NCBI GenBank assembly: GCA_027486935.1
Contig: JAIXOF010000120.1
Coordinates: forward strand, 32,001-96,000
Direction: 5' to 3'
Source of the DNA: Cyanobium sp. C1_MAG_00004
GTDB lineage: Bacteria > Cyanobacteriota > Cyanobacteriia > PCC-6307 > Cyanobiaceae
Length of the DNA stretch: 64,000 nt
Shown: one piece after another, positions 29,889 through 40,394 of the stretch
How the letters are laid out: the number at the start of each line of letters is the position of its first letter
Position numbering within the stretch: position 1 is the stretch's first letter
Notes under the pieces: model-generated
The model's database searches: none
What the model saw: only the letters and a program-made list of their open reading frames with translations
What the model was told of the DNA's origin: nothing
Position numbers and translations under genes: made by a program

Positions 29889-29919
29889 TGGATTGCCGGG
29901 GAGACGGTTGGGTTTGGAC

Positions 29920-30264
29920 TTACTTGGCGGCGCCCACGACAGTGGTGAAGCTGGCCGGATCCACGACTGCGAGATGGGCAAGCATCTTGCGGTTGAGGCG
30001 CACGTCAGCCTTCTTGAGGCCACCCATCAGGCGGCTGTAGCTCACGCCGTTGATGCGGGCTGCGGCGTTGATGCGGGCGATCCACAGACGGCGGAAGTCG
30101 CGCTTGCGGCGGCGGCGATCCCGGTAGGCGTTACACAGCGCCTTCATCACCCGCTGGTTGGCGGTGCGGAACAGCGAGCCATTGCCGCCACGGAAACCCC
30201 GGGCTAGGCGAAGGATCTTGTTGCGACGTTTGCGGGCGACGTTGCCCCTCTTGACGCGGGCCAT
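29920..30264 (-). CDS. rplT: 50S ribosomal protein L20
   Basis: 114-aa basic protein, the expected length, with the N-terminal helix region [24 protein letters not shown] and [14 protein letters not shown] typical of bL20. It binds 23S rRNA early in 50S assembly. Second gene of rpmI-rplT, 57 bp after rpmI. Confidence 0.98.
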   Translation of the reverse strand: MARVKRGNVARKRRNKILRLARGFRGGNGSLFRTANQRVMKALCNAYRDRRRRKRDFRRLWIARINAAARINGVSYSRLMGGLKKADVRLNRKMLAHLAVVDPASFTTVVGAAK

Positions 30265-30321
30265 GGGTGCAGAAAAGAAAAGTGAGCAGAGATGGTGGAT
30301 GCCCCGGGAGGCGTCCTGGAA

Positions 30322-30522
30322 TCAGCCGCTGTAGGGCAGCATCAGGGCCACGTTGTCGGCATCGCGCTCATCCACCACGGCCATCGTGCCGAGGTAGCGC
30401 TTGCGCTTGGGGCTCTTGTGGTCCAGCAGGTGATTGCGGAAGGCCCGGCGACGCAGGAACTTGCCACTGCCGGTGACTTTGAACCGCTTCGCGGCTGCTT
30501 TGCGGGTCTTGAGCTTCGGCAT
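30322..30522 (-). CDS. rpmI: 50S ribosomal protein L35
   Basis: 66-aa bL35 from ATG 30522 ([20 protein letters not shown], the universal start). The rest is rich in Lys/Arg, including [12 protein letters not shown] and SPKRKRYLG. First gene of the L35-L20 operon. The 78-bp region to the divergent gene at 30601 must hold its promoter, but no clear hexamers are seen. Confidence 0.97.
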   Translation of the reverse strand: MPKLKTRKAAAKRFKVTGSGKFLRRRAFRNHLLDHKSPKRKRYLGTMAVVDERDADNVALMLPYSG

Positions 30523-30600
30523 GGCCTGGCGGCGCGGTCGCAAACGGGCACACTACGACGTGACCCTGCTTTTCTCCAACTGTTGGCCCCTCCGGCTTGC

Positions 30601-32133
30601 ATGCGCCTGTTGCTGGTGGGCTGTCTGGCTCTGCCGCTGATCAGTTCCGGTTGCCGGGCTGAGCCCGCTTCCAGCCTGCAGTGGCCGGTGCCTGCCCCCC
30701 CTGCTGTGGGGGCCGGGCAGCCCCGGTTGTGGGTGGCCCTGGCCGCCCGGCTGGGTGCCGGAAGCAGCCCGATGCCCCTGCAGCTGCGCAGCGCCACCGG
30801 CCTGTTGACCCTGCGTGATGGAGCGGGTCAGCGCTGGCAGGCGCCGCAGTTCAGCCTGGGCTGGCAACGGGTTGCGCTCTCCCAGCCCCTGCAGATCCGG
30901 CGCCTGGTGGCCGGCCCTTACGCCAGCTTTGAGACCGCCGAGCGCCGGGCAGACCAGTGGCGCCAGCTCGGGGTGCCCGTGACCCTGGCCCAGCCCGCTG
31001 ACTGGGAGGTCTGGGCCCCGCCGGGATCCCCCGTGCCCAGCGGCTGGACGGTGCGCAGCCTCGAGCAGCGCCACACCACGGCGGTCGCGCCGGTCCTGCA
31101 GTTGCCGGGTCGCTCCCCGCAGCGCCTGGTCGCTCCCTTGGCGCTTGAGGCCCCCGGTGGGTTGCGCTGGCAGGGGGGGGTCTACGCCGGGCCGTTCCGG
31201 CTGCAGGGCGATGCCCATGGCAGCTGGAGCCTGCTGGAGCAGGTGCCCCTCGAGCGCTATCTGGAAGGGGTGCTTCCGCACGAAATCGGGTCTGGTTCGC
31301 CCCCTCAGGCCCTGGCGGCCCAGGCGGTGCTGGCCCGTACCTGGTCGCTGCGCAACCAGCACCGTTATGCCGCTGACGGCTATCACCTGTGTGTCACCAC
31401 GCAATGCCAGGTGTACAGCGACCCCCGTGCGGCGGGGGTGGCGGTGCGCGAGGCGATCGGTCGCACCCGGGGCCTGGTGCTGAGCTGGCAGGACCAACCG
31501 ATCCACGCGGTCTATCACGCCAGCAACGGTGGCCTGGCAGCCGGTCTGGAGGAAGCCTGGAATGCCGGTTCCCAGCCCTATCTGCGCCCGGCCCTCGACC
31601 GTGTCGATGGACCGGCTGAAAGGGCACCGTTGCCCCGGGTCTCTGAGCTGGCGCAGCTGTTGGGCAGGTCCGAGGGCTTTGTCGGCGCGGACCATCCGCT
31701 GTTTCGCTGGAGCCGCTGGCTTGATCGCCAGCAGATCGCCCAGGCCCTGGGCCGGCAGGGCCTGCAGGTGGGCCAGGTGCAACGGCTGGCGGTGCTCGAA
31801 CGGGGTCCCAGCGGCCGGGTCACAGCCCTGGCGATCGAAGGCAGCACCGGCCGCACGGTGCTGCGGATCGATGCCATTCGCCGCACCCTGCGCAGCCTGC
31901 CCAGCACCCTGTTCGTGCTGACCCCCCAGGGCCCTGGTCGCTGGTTGGTGCAGGGGGGCGGTTTTGGCCACGGGGTTGGCCTGTCCCAGGCCGGGGCCAT
32001 CGACCTGGGGCGCCGTGGCTGGTCCTTCAGCCGCATCCTTGAGCGCTACTACCCGGGCACCCGCCTGCAGCCCCTGGCACCATCGCCGCCACTGCCACCG
32101 CCACAGCTGCCAGGTCTTGGCGGCGACCCGTAA
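30601..32133 (+). CDS. SpoIID/LytB domain protein, exported
   Basis: 510 aa from ATG 30601. A short hydrophobic signal ends at LISSGC, so it is either a loose lipobox lipoprotein or an ordinary secreted protein. An N-terminal half with a SPOR-like segment (RRLVAGPYASFETAERRADQWRQLG) precedes the SpoIID domain: YLEGVLPHEIGSGSPPQAL, ALAAQAVLARTWSL, CVTTQCQVYSD, VYHASNGGLAAG, and near the end GGGFGHGVGLSQAGA. In other bacteria such domains bind or cleave peptidoglycan glycan strands or activate amidases. Likely an envelope remodelling protein. Confidence 0.87.
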   Translation: MRLLLVGCLALPLISSGCRAEPASSLQWPVPAPPAVGAGQPRLWVALAARLGAGSSPMPLQLRSATGLLTLRDGAGQRWQAPQFSLGWQRVALSQPLQIRRLVAGPYASFETAERRADQWRQLGVPVTLAQPADWEVWAPPGSPVPSGWTVRSLEQRHTTAVAPVLQLPGRSPQRLVAPLALEAPGGLRWQGGVYAGPFRLQGDAHGSWSLLEQVPLERYLEGVLPHEIGSGSPPQALAAQAVLARTWSLRNQHRYAADGYHLCVTTQCQVYSDPRAAGVAVREAIGRTRGLVLSWQDQPIHAVYHASNGGLAAGLEEAWNAGSQPYLRPALDRVDGPAERAPLPRVSELAQLLGRSEGFVGADHPLFRWSRWLDRQQIAQALGRQGLQVGQVQRLAVLERGPSGRVTALAIEGSTGRTVLRIDAIRRTLRSLPSTLFVLTPQGPGRWLVQGGGFGHGVGLSQAGAIDLGRRGWSFSRILERYYPGTRLQPLAPSPPLPPPQLPGLGGDP

Positions 32134-32158
32134 AGTTGCGGCCATTCGAGGAAAGGTC

Positions 32159-33514
32159 ATGGACGCGGGCGGCACCGCCACCGATCGCCGTCGCGCCAAG
32201 ACCTTTGTCTATGCCCTGTGCTGCACCGCCGCCGGCATGGCACCCCATTGGTTGCCGGCGGGCCGCAGCTACTGGCCGGCGATCGCGCTGGCGGTGCTGC
32301 TGGGGGGGTACAGCATCCGCACCGTGCTGCTCCAGAGCCTGCGCGCCGCTGACGACAGCGCCGCTGCGGCCCAGGCCCGGTCCCTTCTCACCGGCCCTCT
32401 GGCCGCGGTTGATGTGGTCGTGGCGGCACGGGATGAGCAGGCCGTGATCACCCGCCTGGTCGAGCATCTGGCCCAACTGCGCTATCCCGAGGGGTTGCTG
32501 CGGGTGTGGGTCGTCGATGACGGCAGCACGGACCGCACACCCGACTTGTTGGCGGGTTTGCAAAAGCTGTACCCCCAGCTGCAGGTGGTGCGTCGCGCGG
32601 CTGATGCCGGCGGTGGCAAATCGGGCGCCCTCAATCTGGTGCTGCAACAGCTGCAGGGGCGCTGGATGCTGGTGCTCGATGCCGATGCCCAGCTTCAGAG
32701 CGACACCCTCGAGCGCCTGATCCCGTTCGCCGAGGCTGGTGGCTGGGCTGCGGTGCAGTTGCGCAAGGCTGTCGCCAATGCCGACGTCAATCTGCTGACC
32801 CGCGCCCAGGCCATGGAAATGGCTCTGGATGCGGTGATTCAGCAGGGCCGCCTGGGGGTCGGCGGCGTCGCCGAGCTGCGGGGTAACGGGCAGCTGCTCA
32901 GGCGTGACGCCGTGCTGGCCTGCGGCGGGTTCAACGAAGCCACGGTGACCGATGACCTGGACCTGAGCTTTCGGCTGCTGGTCGGCGGTCAGCCGATCGG
33001 CGTGCTGTGGGATCCACCGGTCCGGGAGGAGGCGGTGTTGGGCCTCAGGGCCCTGCTGCGTCAGCGCCAGCGCTGGGCCGAAGGGGGGCTGCAGCGTTTT
33101 CTTGATTACGGACCAGCCCTGCTGTCGAGCCGGCTCAGCCCGCGTCAGCGCCTTGATCTGATCTGTTTCTTCCTGCTGCAGTACGCCATGCCGATGCTGG
33201 GGGTGGCCGACATGGCGGGCGCCCTGGTGACCCGCACCCTGCCCTGTATCTGGCCGCTGTCGATCGTCGCCCTGGGCCTCTCCGGTCTGGCGATCGTCAG
33301 CGGTTGCCGCCGACCCAGCGAGGGCCCGGCTCTGCCGGCGATGAACCCCCTGGCCATGGGTCTGGGCATCGTCTACCTGGTCCACTGGTTCGTGGTGATT
33401 CCCTGGGTCACCCTGCGCATGGCGGTTCTGCCCAAGCGCCTGGTCTGGGCCAAGACCCTGCATCTGGGTGAAGACAACGACGGGTGCCTGGCTCAGGCCG
33501 CGTCCGAGCGCTGA
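32159..33514 (+). CDS. Membrane glycosyltransferase, family 2
   Basis: 451-aa processive-type GT2. N-terminal hydrophobic helices precede the catalytic domain with VVVAARDEQAVITRLVEHL, the first Asp in VWVVDDGSTDRTPDLL, the DxD in LVLDADAQL, TDDLDLSFRL and the QRQRWAEGG (Q/RxxRW) motif. C-terminal membrane helices follow (from about residue 330). Architecture resembles hyaluronan/NodC/IcaA-like enzymes or lipid glycosyltransferases. The sugar and acceptor are unknown. Its end overlaps the convergent dnaX by 22 bp. Confidence 0.86.
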   Translation: MDAGGTATDRRRAKTFVYALCCTAAGMAPHWLPAGRSYWPAIALAVLLGGYSIRTVLLQSLRAADDSAAAAQARSLLTGPLAAVDVVVAARDEQAVITRLVEHLAQLRYPEGLLRVWVVDDGSTDRTPDLLAGLQKLYPQLQVVRRAADAGGGKSGALNLVLQQLQGRWMLVLDADAQLQSDTLERLIPFAEAGGWAAVQLRKAVANADVNLLTRAQAMEMALDAVIQQGRLGVGGVAELRGNGQLLRRDAVLACGGFNEATVTDDLDLSFRLLVGGQPIGVLWDPPVREEAVLGLRALLRQRQRWAEGGLQRFLDYGPALLSSRLSPRQRLDLICFFLLQYAMPMLGVADMAGALVTRTLPCIWPLSIVALGLSGLAIVSGCRRPSEGPALPAMNPLAMGLGIVYLVHWFVVIPWVTLRMAVLPKRLVWAKTLHLGEDNDGCLAQAASER

Positions 33515-35343
33515 TCGCCGTCGTCGTCGTCCAGGGATCCCTCGAAGGCCACCACTTCGCCGTTGAAGAAGTCGGCCAGGCGCCTGGCTTTGCTGTCGAG
33601 GTCGTTGATTAGGCCAGGGGGCTGCGGCGAAAGCGGTGTCTGGGGCGGCGTCTGGGGTTGGGCCGCTGCCGGCGCTGCGGGGGCATGCAGACTCGGGTTT
33701 TGGCTGGCTGCTGGGGCGGGGCTTGCGGCCACTGGGCTTGGGGCCTCTGGCTTTGGCGTCGCTGGCTTTGGGGTCGCTGGGGCCGTTGGAGTCGGTGGAG
33801 CTGGTGGAGACGAGGGTGCTGCGGTAGGGCTGGGCCGCGGCGGTTCACCACCGCTTTCGAGCACCAGCTGGCGCGGGCTGCCCAGGGCCTGGGTGAGGGC
33901 TTTGTCCAGCAGCGGCAACCGGCTCTGGACCATGGCCATCCAGGTGCCGGCGACCCGCACCACGGCACGGCTGGCATCGAGCCGCACCAGCTGGGCCTGC
34001 TGGGATAGCAGCATGCGGGTCGAGGGCAGCTCGAGTCCCGCCAGGATCTGTTGCCACAGCTCGGCCAGGTTGGGCTCGGGGCCATTGGCCGGCGCTGCCA
34101 CGGGCTGTGGAGCCGGCGGCGGCGCAGCTGCAGCAGGGGCCGTGGCGGCTGTCGCTTCTGTGGGTGCGGCGGCGGCCATGGGTGCAGCTGGCGCTGGAGC
34201 CGTGACAGGTGTCGCCGCGGGCTTGGCGGCTGGTGCGGCGGCCGCCTGGGGCTGGGCCAGCAGACCCAGCAGCAGCACCTCGAGCCACAGGCGCGGATTG
34301 CTGCTGTGGCGCAGCTGTTGCTCGCTGCTCTTGAGCTGGGCCTGCCAATGCAGCAGCCGCTCTTTGCCGATCCTGCGGGCCAGGGCGGGCAGTTCGGTTC
34401 TGAACTGGGGTGACAGGCTCGTCAGCTCCAGCCGGTCCGGGGCCACACCGGCCAGCACCAGATCGCGCAGTACGGCGGCCAGACCCTGCAGCAGGGCCGT
34501 CGGTTCGCGCCCCCGTTCCAGCAGCAGCCGGCAGGACTCGGTCAGTTGCAGGGGATCGGCTGCGGCCAGGGCTGCAGCCAGCTGCAGCAACTCCTGTTCG
34601 GGAACCGCGCCCAGCAGATCCCAGACGGCTTCGGCTTCGACCGGCGGCGGCAGCAGGGAGAGCTGATCCAGCAGGCTTTCGGCATCCCGCAGGCCCCCCT
34701 GGGCCCGCTGGGCCACCACGTGCAGGGCTGCCGGGGTGATGCCGATCGCTTCCTGTTCGGCGATCCAGGTGAGGTGCCCTTGCAGCGCCTCCAGGGGGAT
34801 GCGACGAAAATCAAAGCGCTGGCAGCGACTCAGGATCGTCGGCAGCACCCGTTGCGGGTCGGTGGTGGCCAACACGAACACGACCCGCGGCGGTGGTTCC
34901 TCGAGGGTCTTGAGCAGGGCGTTGAAGGCGGCGGTCGAGAGCATGTGGCACTCGTCGACCACGTAGACCTTCCAACGGGCCTGCACGGGGGCAAAGCGCG
35001 AGCGTTCGATCAGCTCGCGAATGTTGTCGACCCCGGTGTTGGAGGCGGCGTCGATCTCGATCACATCCAGGGCCGTGCCGGCGGCGATCGTGGTGCATAG
35101 CTCGCAGCTGCCGCAGGGCTCGGGGGTGGGACCGTCGGCGGCCAGGCAGTTCAGCGAGCGGGCCAGGATCCGGGCGCTCGAGGTCTTGCCGGTGCCGCGG
35201 GGGCCGCTGAACAGATAGGCGGGGGCGATGCGACCCGAGCGCAGGGCGTTGCCCAGGGTGGCGGCGATCGCCTCCTGCCCCACCAGCTGGTCAAAGCGCT
35301 GGGGCCGGTATTTGTGATGCAGGGGCTGGTAGGTCTGACCCAT
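33493..35343 (-). CDS. dnaX: DNA polymerase III subunits gamma/tau
   Basis: 616-aa clamp-loader ATPase from ATG 35343 (MGQTYQPLHHKYRPQRF, the family start). The AAA+ core has SGPRGTGKTSSARI (Walker A), the zinc module with CGSCELC, DECHMLS (Walker B), TTDPQRV (sensor 1) and GGLRDAESLLDQL. Domain III follows, then a long Ala/Pro-rich linker (about residues 375-520) and a C-terminal segment, giving a tau-like full product. I see no intein and no A-rich slippery site of the E. coli type. Confidence 0.95.
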   Translation of the reverse strand: MGQTYQPLHHKYRPQRFDQLVGQEAIAATLGNALRSGRIAPAYLFSGPRGTGKTSSARILARSLNCLAADGPTPEPCGSCELCTTIAAGTALDVIEIDAASNTGVDNIRELIERSRFAPVQARWKVYVVDECHMLSTAAFNALLKTLEEPPPRVVFVLATTDPQRVLPTILSRCQRFDFRRIPLEALQGHLTWIAEQEAIGITPAALHVVAQRAQGGLRDAESLLDQLSLLPPPVEAEAVWDLLGAVPEQELLQLAAALAAADPLQLTESCRLLLERGREPTALLQGLAAVLRDLVLAGVAPDRLELTSLSPQFRTELPALARRIGKERLLHWQAQLKSSEQQLRHSSNPRLWLEVLLLGLLAQPQAAAAPAAKPAATPVTAPAPAAPMAAAAPTEATAATAPAAAAPPPAPQPVAAPANGPEPNLAELWQQILAGLELPSTRMLLSQQAQLVRLDASRAVVRVAGTWMAMVQSRLPLLDKALTQALGSPRQLVLESGGEPPRPSPTAAPSSPPAPPTPTAPATPKPATPKPEAPSPVAASPAPAASQNPSLHAPAAPAAAQPQTPPQTPLSPQPPGLINDLDSKARRLADFFNGEVVAFEGSLDDDDGDQRSDAA

Positions 35344-35410
35344 CGGCTCGGGCTGGGGCAGGTCCACGCTCTGAGCAGGTTACCGGCCGCGCTCAGACCC
35401 CAGTCAGACC

Positions 35411-36772
35411 TCAGGCCGAGGCCTGTTGCTCGCCGCCCTGGGCACTCGGATGGGTCAGCACCTGGGCCTTGGTGCGGGCTTCGACCAGTTCGCGGGTGAT
35501 GTTGAACTGCTGCACGTCCTTGCGGGAGGGCAGGTCGTACATCAGCTCCAGCATCAGCTCCTCGACGATGCCCCGCAGGGCCCGGGCGCCGGTCTTGCGG
35601 CGGTGGGCCTCGATCGCGATCGCTTCGATCGCGTCGGGTTCAAACTCGAGCCGCACGTTGTCCATGCTCAGCAGCGTCTGGAACTGCTTGACCAGGGCGT
35701 CCCGGGGCTCGGTCAGGATCGCCTGCAGGGCGCCGGCATCCAGCGGTTCGAGCACGGCGGTCACCGGCAGGCGGCCGATGAACTCCGGGATCAGGCCATA
35801 CCTGACCAGATCGTCCGGCTCCAGGTGGCGCAGCACCTCGGCGGCCTGGCGGTCCTTGCCGCTGCGGGGCCGGCTGGTGCCATCGGCACTGATGAAGCCG
35901 ATGGCGTTCCGGCCCATGCGCTTCTGCACCACGTCGTCGAGACCGACGAAGGCACCGCCACAGATGAACAGGATCTGGCTGGTGTCGATCTGGATGCAGT
36001 CCTGGTAGGGATGCTTGCGGCCCCCCTGGGGCGGCACATTGGCGACCGTGCCTTCCAGCATCTTGAGCAGGGCCTGCTGCACCCCCTCACCCGAGACGTC
36101 GCGGGTGATCGAGGGGTTCTCGCTCTTGCGGGCGATCTTGTCGATTTCGTCGATGTAGATGATGCCCCGCTGGGCCTGCTCCACATCCAGATCCGCCTTC
36201 TGCAGCAGCCGCAGCAGGATGTTCTCCACGTCTTCACCGACGTAGCCCGCTTCGGTCAGGGTGGTGGCGTCGGCCACGGCAAAGGGCACATCCAGCAGCT
36301 CGGCCAGGGTCTGGGCCAGCAGGGTCTTGCCGCAGCCGGTCGGGCCGATCAGCAGGATGTTGCTCTTGTGCAGCCGTGTGGCGGTCTGGTCGGTCTCGCC
36401 TTTGCCGTCGCCTTGCCAGGCCAGCCGCTTGTAGTGGTTGTAGACCGCCACCGACAGGGTTTTCTTGGCGTCCTCCTGACCCACCACCTGGCGGTCCAGA
36501 AAGGCCTTGATCTCCCGGGGTTTGGGGATCTGGGCCAGGGTCGGGGCCGGTTTGGCCGTTTTCTTGGGGGCTGCCTTGCCGCGACCGGTCTCCGGGGTGC
36601 TGCGGCCCGTGGCGGCGGGGGGACTGCTGACGAGTTCCTCATCGAGGATCTCGTTGCACAGGTCGATGCACTCGTCGCAGATGTAGACGCCGGGTCCGGC
36701 GATCAGCTTGCGCACCTGCTCCTGCGATTTGCCGCAGAAGGAGCATTTCAGGTGTGCGTCGAACTTCGGCAT
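35411..36772 (-). CDS. clpX: ATP-dependent Clp protease ATPase subunit ClpX
   Basis: 453-aa unfoldase. The N-terminal zinc-binding domain has CSFCGKS and CDECIDLC. The AAA+ core follows: [18 protein letters not shown] (Walker A), [13 protein letters not shown] (Walker B), the sensor/arginine region and the ClpP-docking IGF-type loop area (RNAIGF). The C-terminal substrate-sensor domain includes [12 protein letters not shown]. It follows clpP by 87 bp and completes a tig-clpP-clpX operon. Confidence 0.97.
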   Translation of the reverse strand: MPKFDAHLKCSFCGKSQEQVRKLIAGPGVYICDECIDLCNEILDEELVSSPPAATGRSTPETGRGKAAPKKTAKPAPTLAQIPKPREIKAFLDRQVVGQEDAKKTLSVAVYNHYKRLAWQGDGKGETDQTATRLHKSNILLIGPTGCGKTLLAQTLAELLDVPFAVADATTLTEAGYVGEDVENILLRLLQKADLDVEQAQRGIIYIDEIDKIARKSENPSITRDVSGEGVQQALLKMLEGTVANVPPQGGRKHPYQDCIQIDTSQILFICGGAFVGLDDVVQKRMGRNAIGFISADGTSRPRSGKDRQAAEVLRHLEPDDLVRYGLIPEFIGRLPVTAVLEPLDAGALQAILTEPRDALVKQFQTLLSMDNVRLEFEPDAIEAIAIEAHRRKTGARALRGIVEELMLELMYDLPSRKDVQQFNITRELVEARTKAQVLTHPSAQGGEQQASA

Positions 36773-36859
36773 CGAACCTTGGCTTCGGCTTGACGGGGCA
36801 GAGGGGCCTCAAGGACCAGGATCGACCCGCGAACGGGAATCGTCAGCCGTCCTTAACGA

Positions 36860-37528
36860 TCAAACCGGAGTGGTCTCGGTGACGACCCGGTCGATCAGCC
36901 CGTATTCAACCGCTTCTGCCGGCGAAAGGAAGTAGTCGCGATCGGTGTCTTCAGCGATCTTGTCGAGCGGTTGACCGGTGTGCTCGGCCATCAGGCCGTT
37001 GAGGGTGTCCTTGAGGAACAGGATCTCCTTGGCCTGGATTTCAATGTCGACGGCTTGGCCCTGGGCCCCGCCCAGGGGCTGGTGAATCATGATCCGGGCG
37101 TTGGGCAGGGCCAGCCGTTTGCCCTTGGTGCCCCCCGACAGCAGAAACGCGCCCATGCTGGCGGCCAGGCCGTAGCAGATGGTCACCACATCCGGTGCCA
37201 CCTGCTGCATCGTGTCGTAGATGGCCAGGCCGGCTGTGACCGAACCGCCCGGCGAGTTGATGTAGATCTGAATGTCCTTTTCGGGGTCCTCGGCCTCGAG
37301 GAACAGCAACTGCGCCACCAGGGCATCGGCGACCCCATCGTCGATGCCGGTGCCCAGAAAGATGATCCGCTCCCGCAGCAGGCGGGAGTAGATGTCGAAG
37401 GCCCGGTCGCCCCGGCCCGACTGTTCGACCACGGTGGGCAGAACCCCGGGCGCGGCCACAGGGCCGGCCGACCAGTAGCCATCCGTCCAGCGGCTGTGGA
37501 TGGGGTGGGGGGTCAGGGCGTCGATCAC
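36860..37528 (-). CDS. clpP: ATP-dependent Clp protease proteolytic subunit ClpP (ClpP2-type)
   Basis: 222-aa serine protease that forms the barrel degrading substrates unfolded by ClpX. Catalytic Ser in [16 protein letters not shown], His in [11 protein letters not shown], and the Asp further on. The oxyanion region [18 protein letters not shown] is intact. Cyanobacteria carry several ClpP paralogues. The copy between tig and clpX is normally the ClpP2 type, so that label is by context. Confidence 0.95.
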   Translation of the reverse strand: MIDALTPHPIHSRWTDGYWSAGPVAAPGVLPTVVEQSGRGDRAFDIYSRLLRERIIFLGTGIDDGVADALVAQLLFLEAEDPEKDIQIYINSPGGSVTAGLAIYDTMQQVAPDVVTICYGLAASMGAFLLSGGTKGKRLALPNARIMIHQPLGGAQGQAVDIEIQAKEILFLKDTLNGLMAEHTGQPLDKIAEDTDRDYFLSPAEAVEYGLIDRVVTETTPV

Positions 37529-37593
37529 GCGCGCGGTTCGGCAGGGGGGCGGGTCTTCAATTTATGGGCGCCAGCGGCGGTGCCGCGGCCAAC

Positions 37594-39093
37594 TCAGTCG
37601 TCGTCGCCTGACTTGGCCTTTGCCTTGGCGGCCTTGGGCTTGGCTTCCTTGGCCTCTTTGGCCTTGGCGCCGGCTTTGGGCTTGGCCTGCCCGCCGTCAA
37701 CGTCAGCGTCAGCCCCGTCGGCTGCCGCCGGTGTCTTTTCGCTGATGGTGCTGTTGGATTCCAGCCAATCCAGCAGCTTCTCCTGCAGCAGGTCGTCGGC
37801 CACGGCCTGGCGCAGGCGCTGTGGGTCGATGTTGCCCTGTTGGCTGAGGCCGCGGCTGATCTCCTTGACCTTGGCATCGAGGGCCCCGTCCTCGATGCTG
37901 ATGCCCTCGGCGTCAGCCAGGGCCTTGAGCGCCAGGCTGCGGCGGAGACGCTGCTCGGCCTCGGGCCTGGAGGTGTCCATCAGGCTGCGCACCAGATCGG
38001 GGGTGAACAGCTTCTTGACGTCCATGCCCTGCTCGGCGATCTGGCCGGCGGTCTGCTCGATCAGGTTGCGGATCTCCTGCTGCACCAGGGTCTCGGGCAG
38101 TTCCACCTCGAGCTGCTCGACCAGGGCCTCGACCAGGGCGTTGTGGCGGTTCGCCTTGCTGCGCCGTTCGGCGTCGTCCTTGAGGCGGGTCTCGAGGTCG
38201 CTGCGCAGTTCGGCCAGGGTCTGTTTGTCGCTGGCCTGCTGGGCAAAGGCGTCGTCAAGGGCGGGCAGTTCCCGGCCCTTGAGCTCCTTGAGCGTGATCG
38301 TGAAGCGGGCCGCGCGGCCGGCCGCATCCTCCTGGGGATAGCTCTCGGGGAACTGGCAGTCGACCGTCTTGGTGGCCCCGATCTCCAGACCGATCACCCC
38401 CTCGATGAACCCGGGGATCATGCGCCCCTCTTCGAGTTCCACCTCCATGGCATCGCTGCTGCCGCCGCTGATCGCCTCCCCGTTGTCGGCATAGATGCCG
38501 CTGAAGCTCAGCACGGCCACATCACCGCTCTGGGCGGCCCGGCCTTCAACCGGCACGAGGGTGGCCATCTGCCGGCGGGACTGGTCCAGCAGCTCGTCGA
38601 CCCGTGCCGGGTCATAGCTGACGGTTTCGGCCTCGGCCTTGAGCCCCTTGGTGCTCTTCAGGCTGGGGGTGGGTTCAACGTCCAGCTCCAGGGTGAAGGA
38701 CAGGGTCTGGCCGGGCTCGAACCGCTCAAGCACAGCCTCGAAGCCCTCGCTCAGTTCGGGCCGGCCGATGGCGGCGACGCTGTCCTTCTGCTGGTCGAGC
38801 GCTTCACGAAAGGCGGCATCGACCAGCTCCTCGAGGGCGGTGGCGCGGATGCGCAGGGGGCCGATCTGCTGCAGCAGCACGGCCCGTGGCACCTTGCCCT
38901 TGCGGAATCCCGGCAGCCTGATGGTGCGGCTGAGGCTGTCGAGCGCTTTTTCGTAGGCGGCGGTGCTGCGCTGGGCCGGAACGGCCAGTTCCAGCGCAAT
39001 GCGACTGCCCGGTCTGGTGCTGGTCTTGACCGTGAGGGTCCCTGCCTCGGCGCCTGTGCTGGCGGGTTGGCTGGTCTTGGCGGCAGGGCTCAT
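37594..39093 (-). CDS. tig: Trigger factor
   Basis: 499-aa ribosome-bound chaperone and peptidyl-prolyl isomerase from ATG 39093 (the frame is open to 39180). The ribosome-binding N-domain has the signature region [19 protein letters not shown] (GFRxGKxP). The FKBP-like domain follows ([13 protein letters not shown], then [19 protein letters not shown] type sequence), then the helical C-domain. An unusual Ala/Lys-rich acidic-ended tail of about 40 residues closes the protein. First gene of tig-clpP-clpX. Confidence 0.95.
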   Translation of the reverse strand: MSPAAKTSQPASTGAEAGTLTVKTSTRPGSRIALELAVPAQRSTAAYEKALDSLSRTIRLPGFRKGKVPRAVLLQQIGPLRIRATALEELVDAAFREALDQQKDSVAAIGRPELSEGFEAVLERFEPGQTLSFTLELDVEPTPSLKSTKGLKAEAETVSYDPARVDELLDQSRRQMATLVPVEGRAAQSGDVAVLSFSGIYADNGEAISGGSSDAMEVELEEGRMIPGFIEGVIGLEIGATKTVDCQFPESYPQEDAAGRAARFTITLKELKGRELPALDDAFAQQASDKQTLAELRSDLETRLKDDAERRSKANRHNALVEALVEQLEVELPETLVQQEIRNLIEQTAGQIAEQGMDVKKLFTPDLVRSLMDTSRPEAEQRLRRSLALKALADAEGISIEDGALDAKVKEISRGLSQQGNIDPQRLRQAVADDLLQEKLLDWLESNSTISEKTPAAADGADADVDGGQAKPKAGAKAKEAKEAKPKAAKAKAKSGDDD

Positions 39094-39320
39094 GGGCAGG
39101 GCTTGGCGATGCAGGGCAGCCCACGATCCTAGAAAGTGGTCCGAACCGCCGCCCAACCGCTTATTGTTGGTTCGGCGCAAGACGCAGGCAATACCCCCAC
39201 AACCCGCTCCCCATCGGCCCTATTCCCGGTCGAGGGTGGGCCGATCCATCCCAGGGGTGGGTTCAGTTCGTCGCAGCCAATCCGTTTTCGCAGTCACCGA
39301 TTCAGTCGGCTCCCGCTTCC

Positions 39321-40394
39321 TTGACCGTCGCCCAGACCGCCTCGCCAACCCAGCCCAAGACCTTTCCTGATCGCCCCCTGCGGATCGCCATCCTGGGTGC
39401 CACCGGTGCCGTCGGGCAGGAGCTGTTGCAGCTCCTCGACGAACGGCGGTTTCCTGTGGCCGAGTTGATTCCCCTGGCGTCACCGCGCTCGGCGGGTCAG
39501 ACCCTGGCCTGGCAGGACCAGCAGCTCCAGGTGCAGCCTGTGACGGCCGAGGCCTTCGCCGGCGTCGATCTGGTGCTGGCCTCGGCCGGCGGCTCGGTCT
39601 CCAAGCAATGGGCACCTGTCGCTGCCGCTGCCGGTGCTGTGGTGATCGACAACTCCAGCGCCTTTCGCCTCGACCCGTCGGTGCCGCTGGTGGTGCCCGA
39701 GGTCAATCCCCAGGCGGCCTTTGACCACCACGGCATCATCGCCAACCCCAACTGCACCACGATCCTGCTGACCCTGGCCCTGGCACCGCTGCAGGCGCGC
39801 CGGTCGATCCGCCGCGTGGTGGTCAGCACTTATCAGAGCGCCAGCGGTGCCGGCGCCCGCGCCATGGAGGAGCTGCAGCGCCTCAGCCGCACCGTCCTGG
39901 ATGGGGGTGAACCCGTCAGTGAGGTGCTGCCCCATTCCCTGGCCTTCAACCTGTTTCTGCACAATTCGCCGCTGCAGGCCAACGGCTATTGCGAGGAAGA
40001 GCTCAAGATGCTCAACGAGACCCGCAAGATCATGGCGCTGCCCGATCTGCGCCTCAGCGCCACCTGTGTGCGGGTGCCGGTGCTGCGGGCCCATTCGGAA
40101 GCCGTCAACATCGAATTCGAGCAGCCGTTTTCGGTCGACGAGGCCCGCGCCCTGCTGGCGGCGGCCCCCGGGGTGGAGCTGCTCGAGGACTTTGAGGCCA
40201 ACCGCTTCCCGATGCCCACCGACGTGACCGGTCGGGATCCGGTGGCGGTCGGCCGCATCCGTCAGGACCTGAGCGACCCCAATGCCCTGGAGCTGTGGCT
40301 CTGCGGCGACCAGATCCGCAAGGGGGCTGCGCTCAATGCGATTCAGATCGCCGAGCTGTTGCTGACCTCACCCGCCAATGGAGGTGCCGCTTGA
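39321..40394 (+). CDS. asd: Aspartate-semialdehyde dehydrogenase
   Basis: 357-aa NADPH enzyme reducing aspartyl phosphate to the semialdehyde on the lysine/diaminopimelate, threonine and methionine route. No ATG/GTG precedes the Rossmann motif [16 protein letters not shown], so a TTG at 39321 is the likely start. Catalytic Cys lies in [11 protein letters not shown], the substrate-binding region in [15 protein letters not shown], and the His/Arg segment in [16 protein letters not shown]. Its stop overlaps the dapA start (TTGA). Upstream 39094-39320 is the divergent tig/asd region, with no gene seen. Confidence 0.94.
   Translation: MTVAQTASPTQPKTFPDRPLRIAILGATGAVGQELLQLLDERRFPVAELIPLASPRSAGQTLAWQDQQLQVQPVTAEAFAGVDLVLASAGGSVSKQWAPVAAAAGAVVIDNSSAFRLDPSVPLVVPEVNPQAAFDHHGIIANPNCTTILLTLALAPLQARRSIRRVVVSTYQSASGAGARAMEELQRLSRTVLDGGEPVSEVLPHSLAFNLFLHNSPLQANGYCEEELKMLNETRKIMALPDLRLSATCVRVPVLRAHSEAVNIEFEQPFSVDEARALLAAAPGVELLEDFEANRFPMPTDVTGRDPVAVGRIRQDLSDPNALELWLCGDQIRKGAALNAIQIAELLLTSPANGGAA

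Noticed and set aside
33493-35343. Programmed frameshift or intein in dnaX
   Set aside because: No A-rich slippery heptamer and no insertion in the ATPase domain were seen. The full frame simply encodes a tau-like protein with an Ala/Pro-rich linker.
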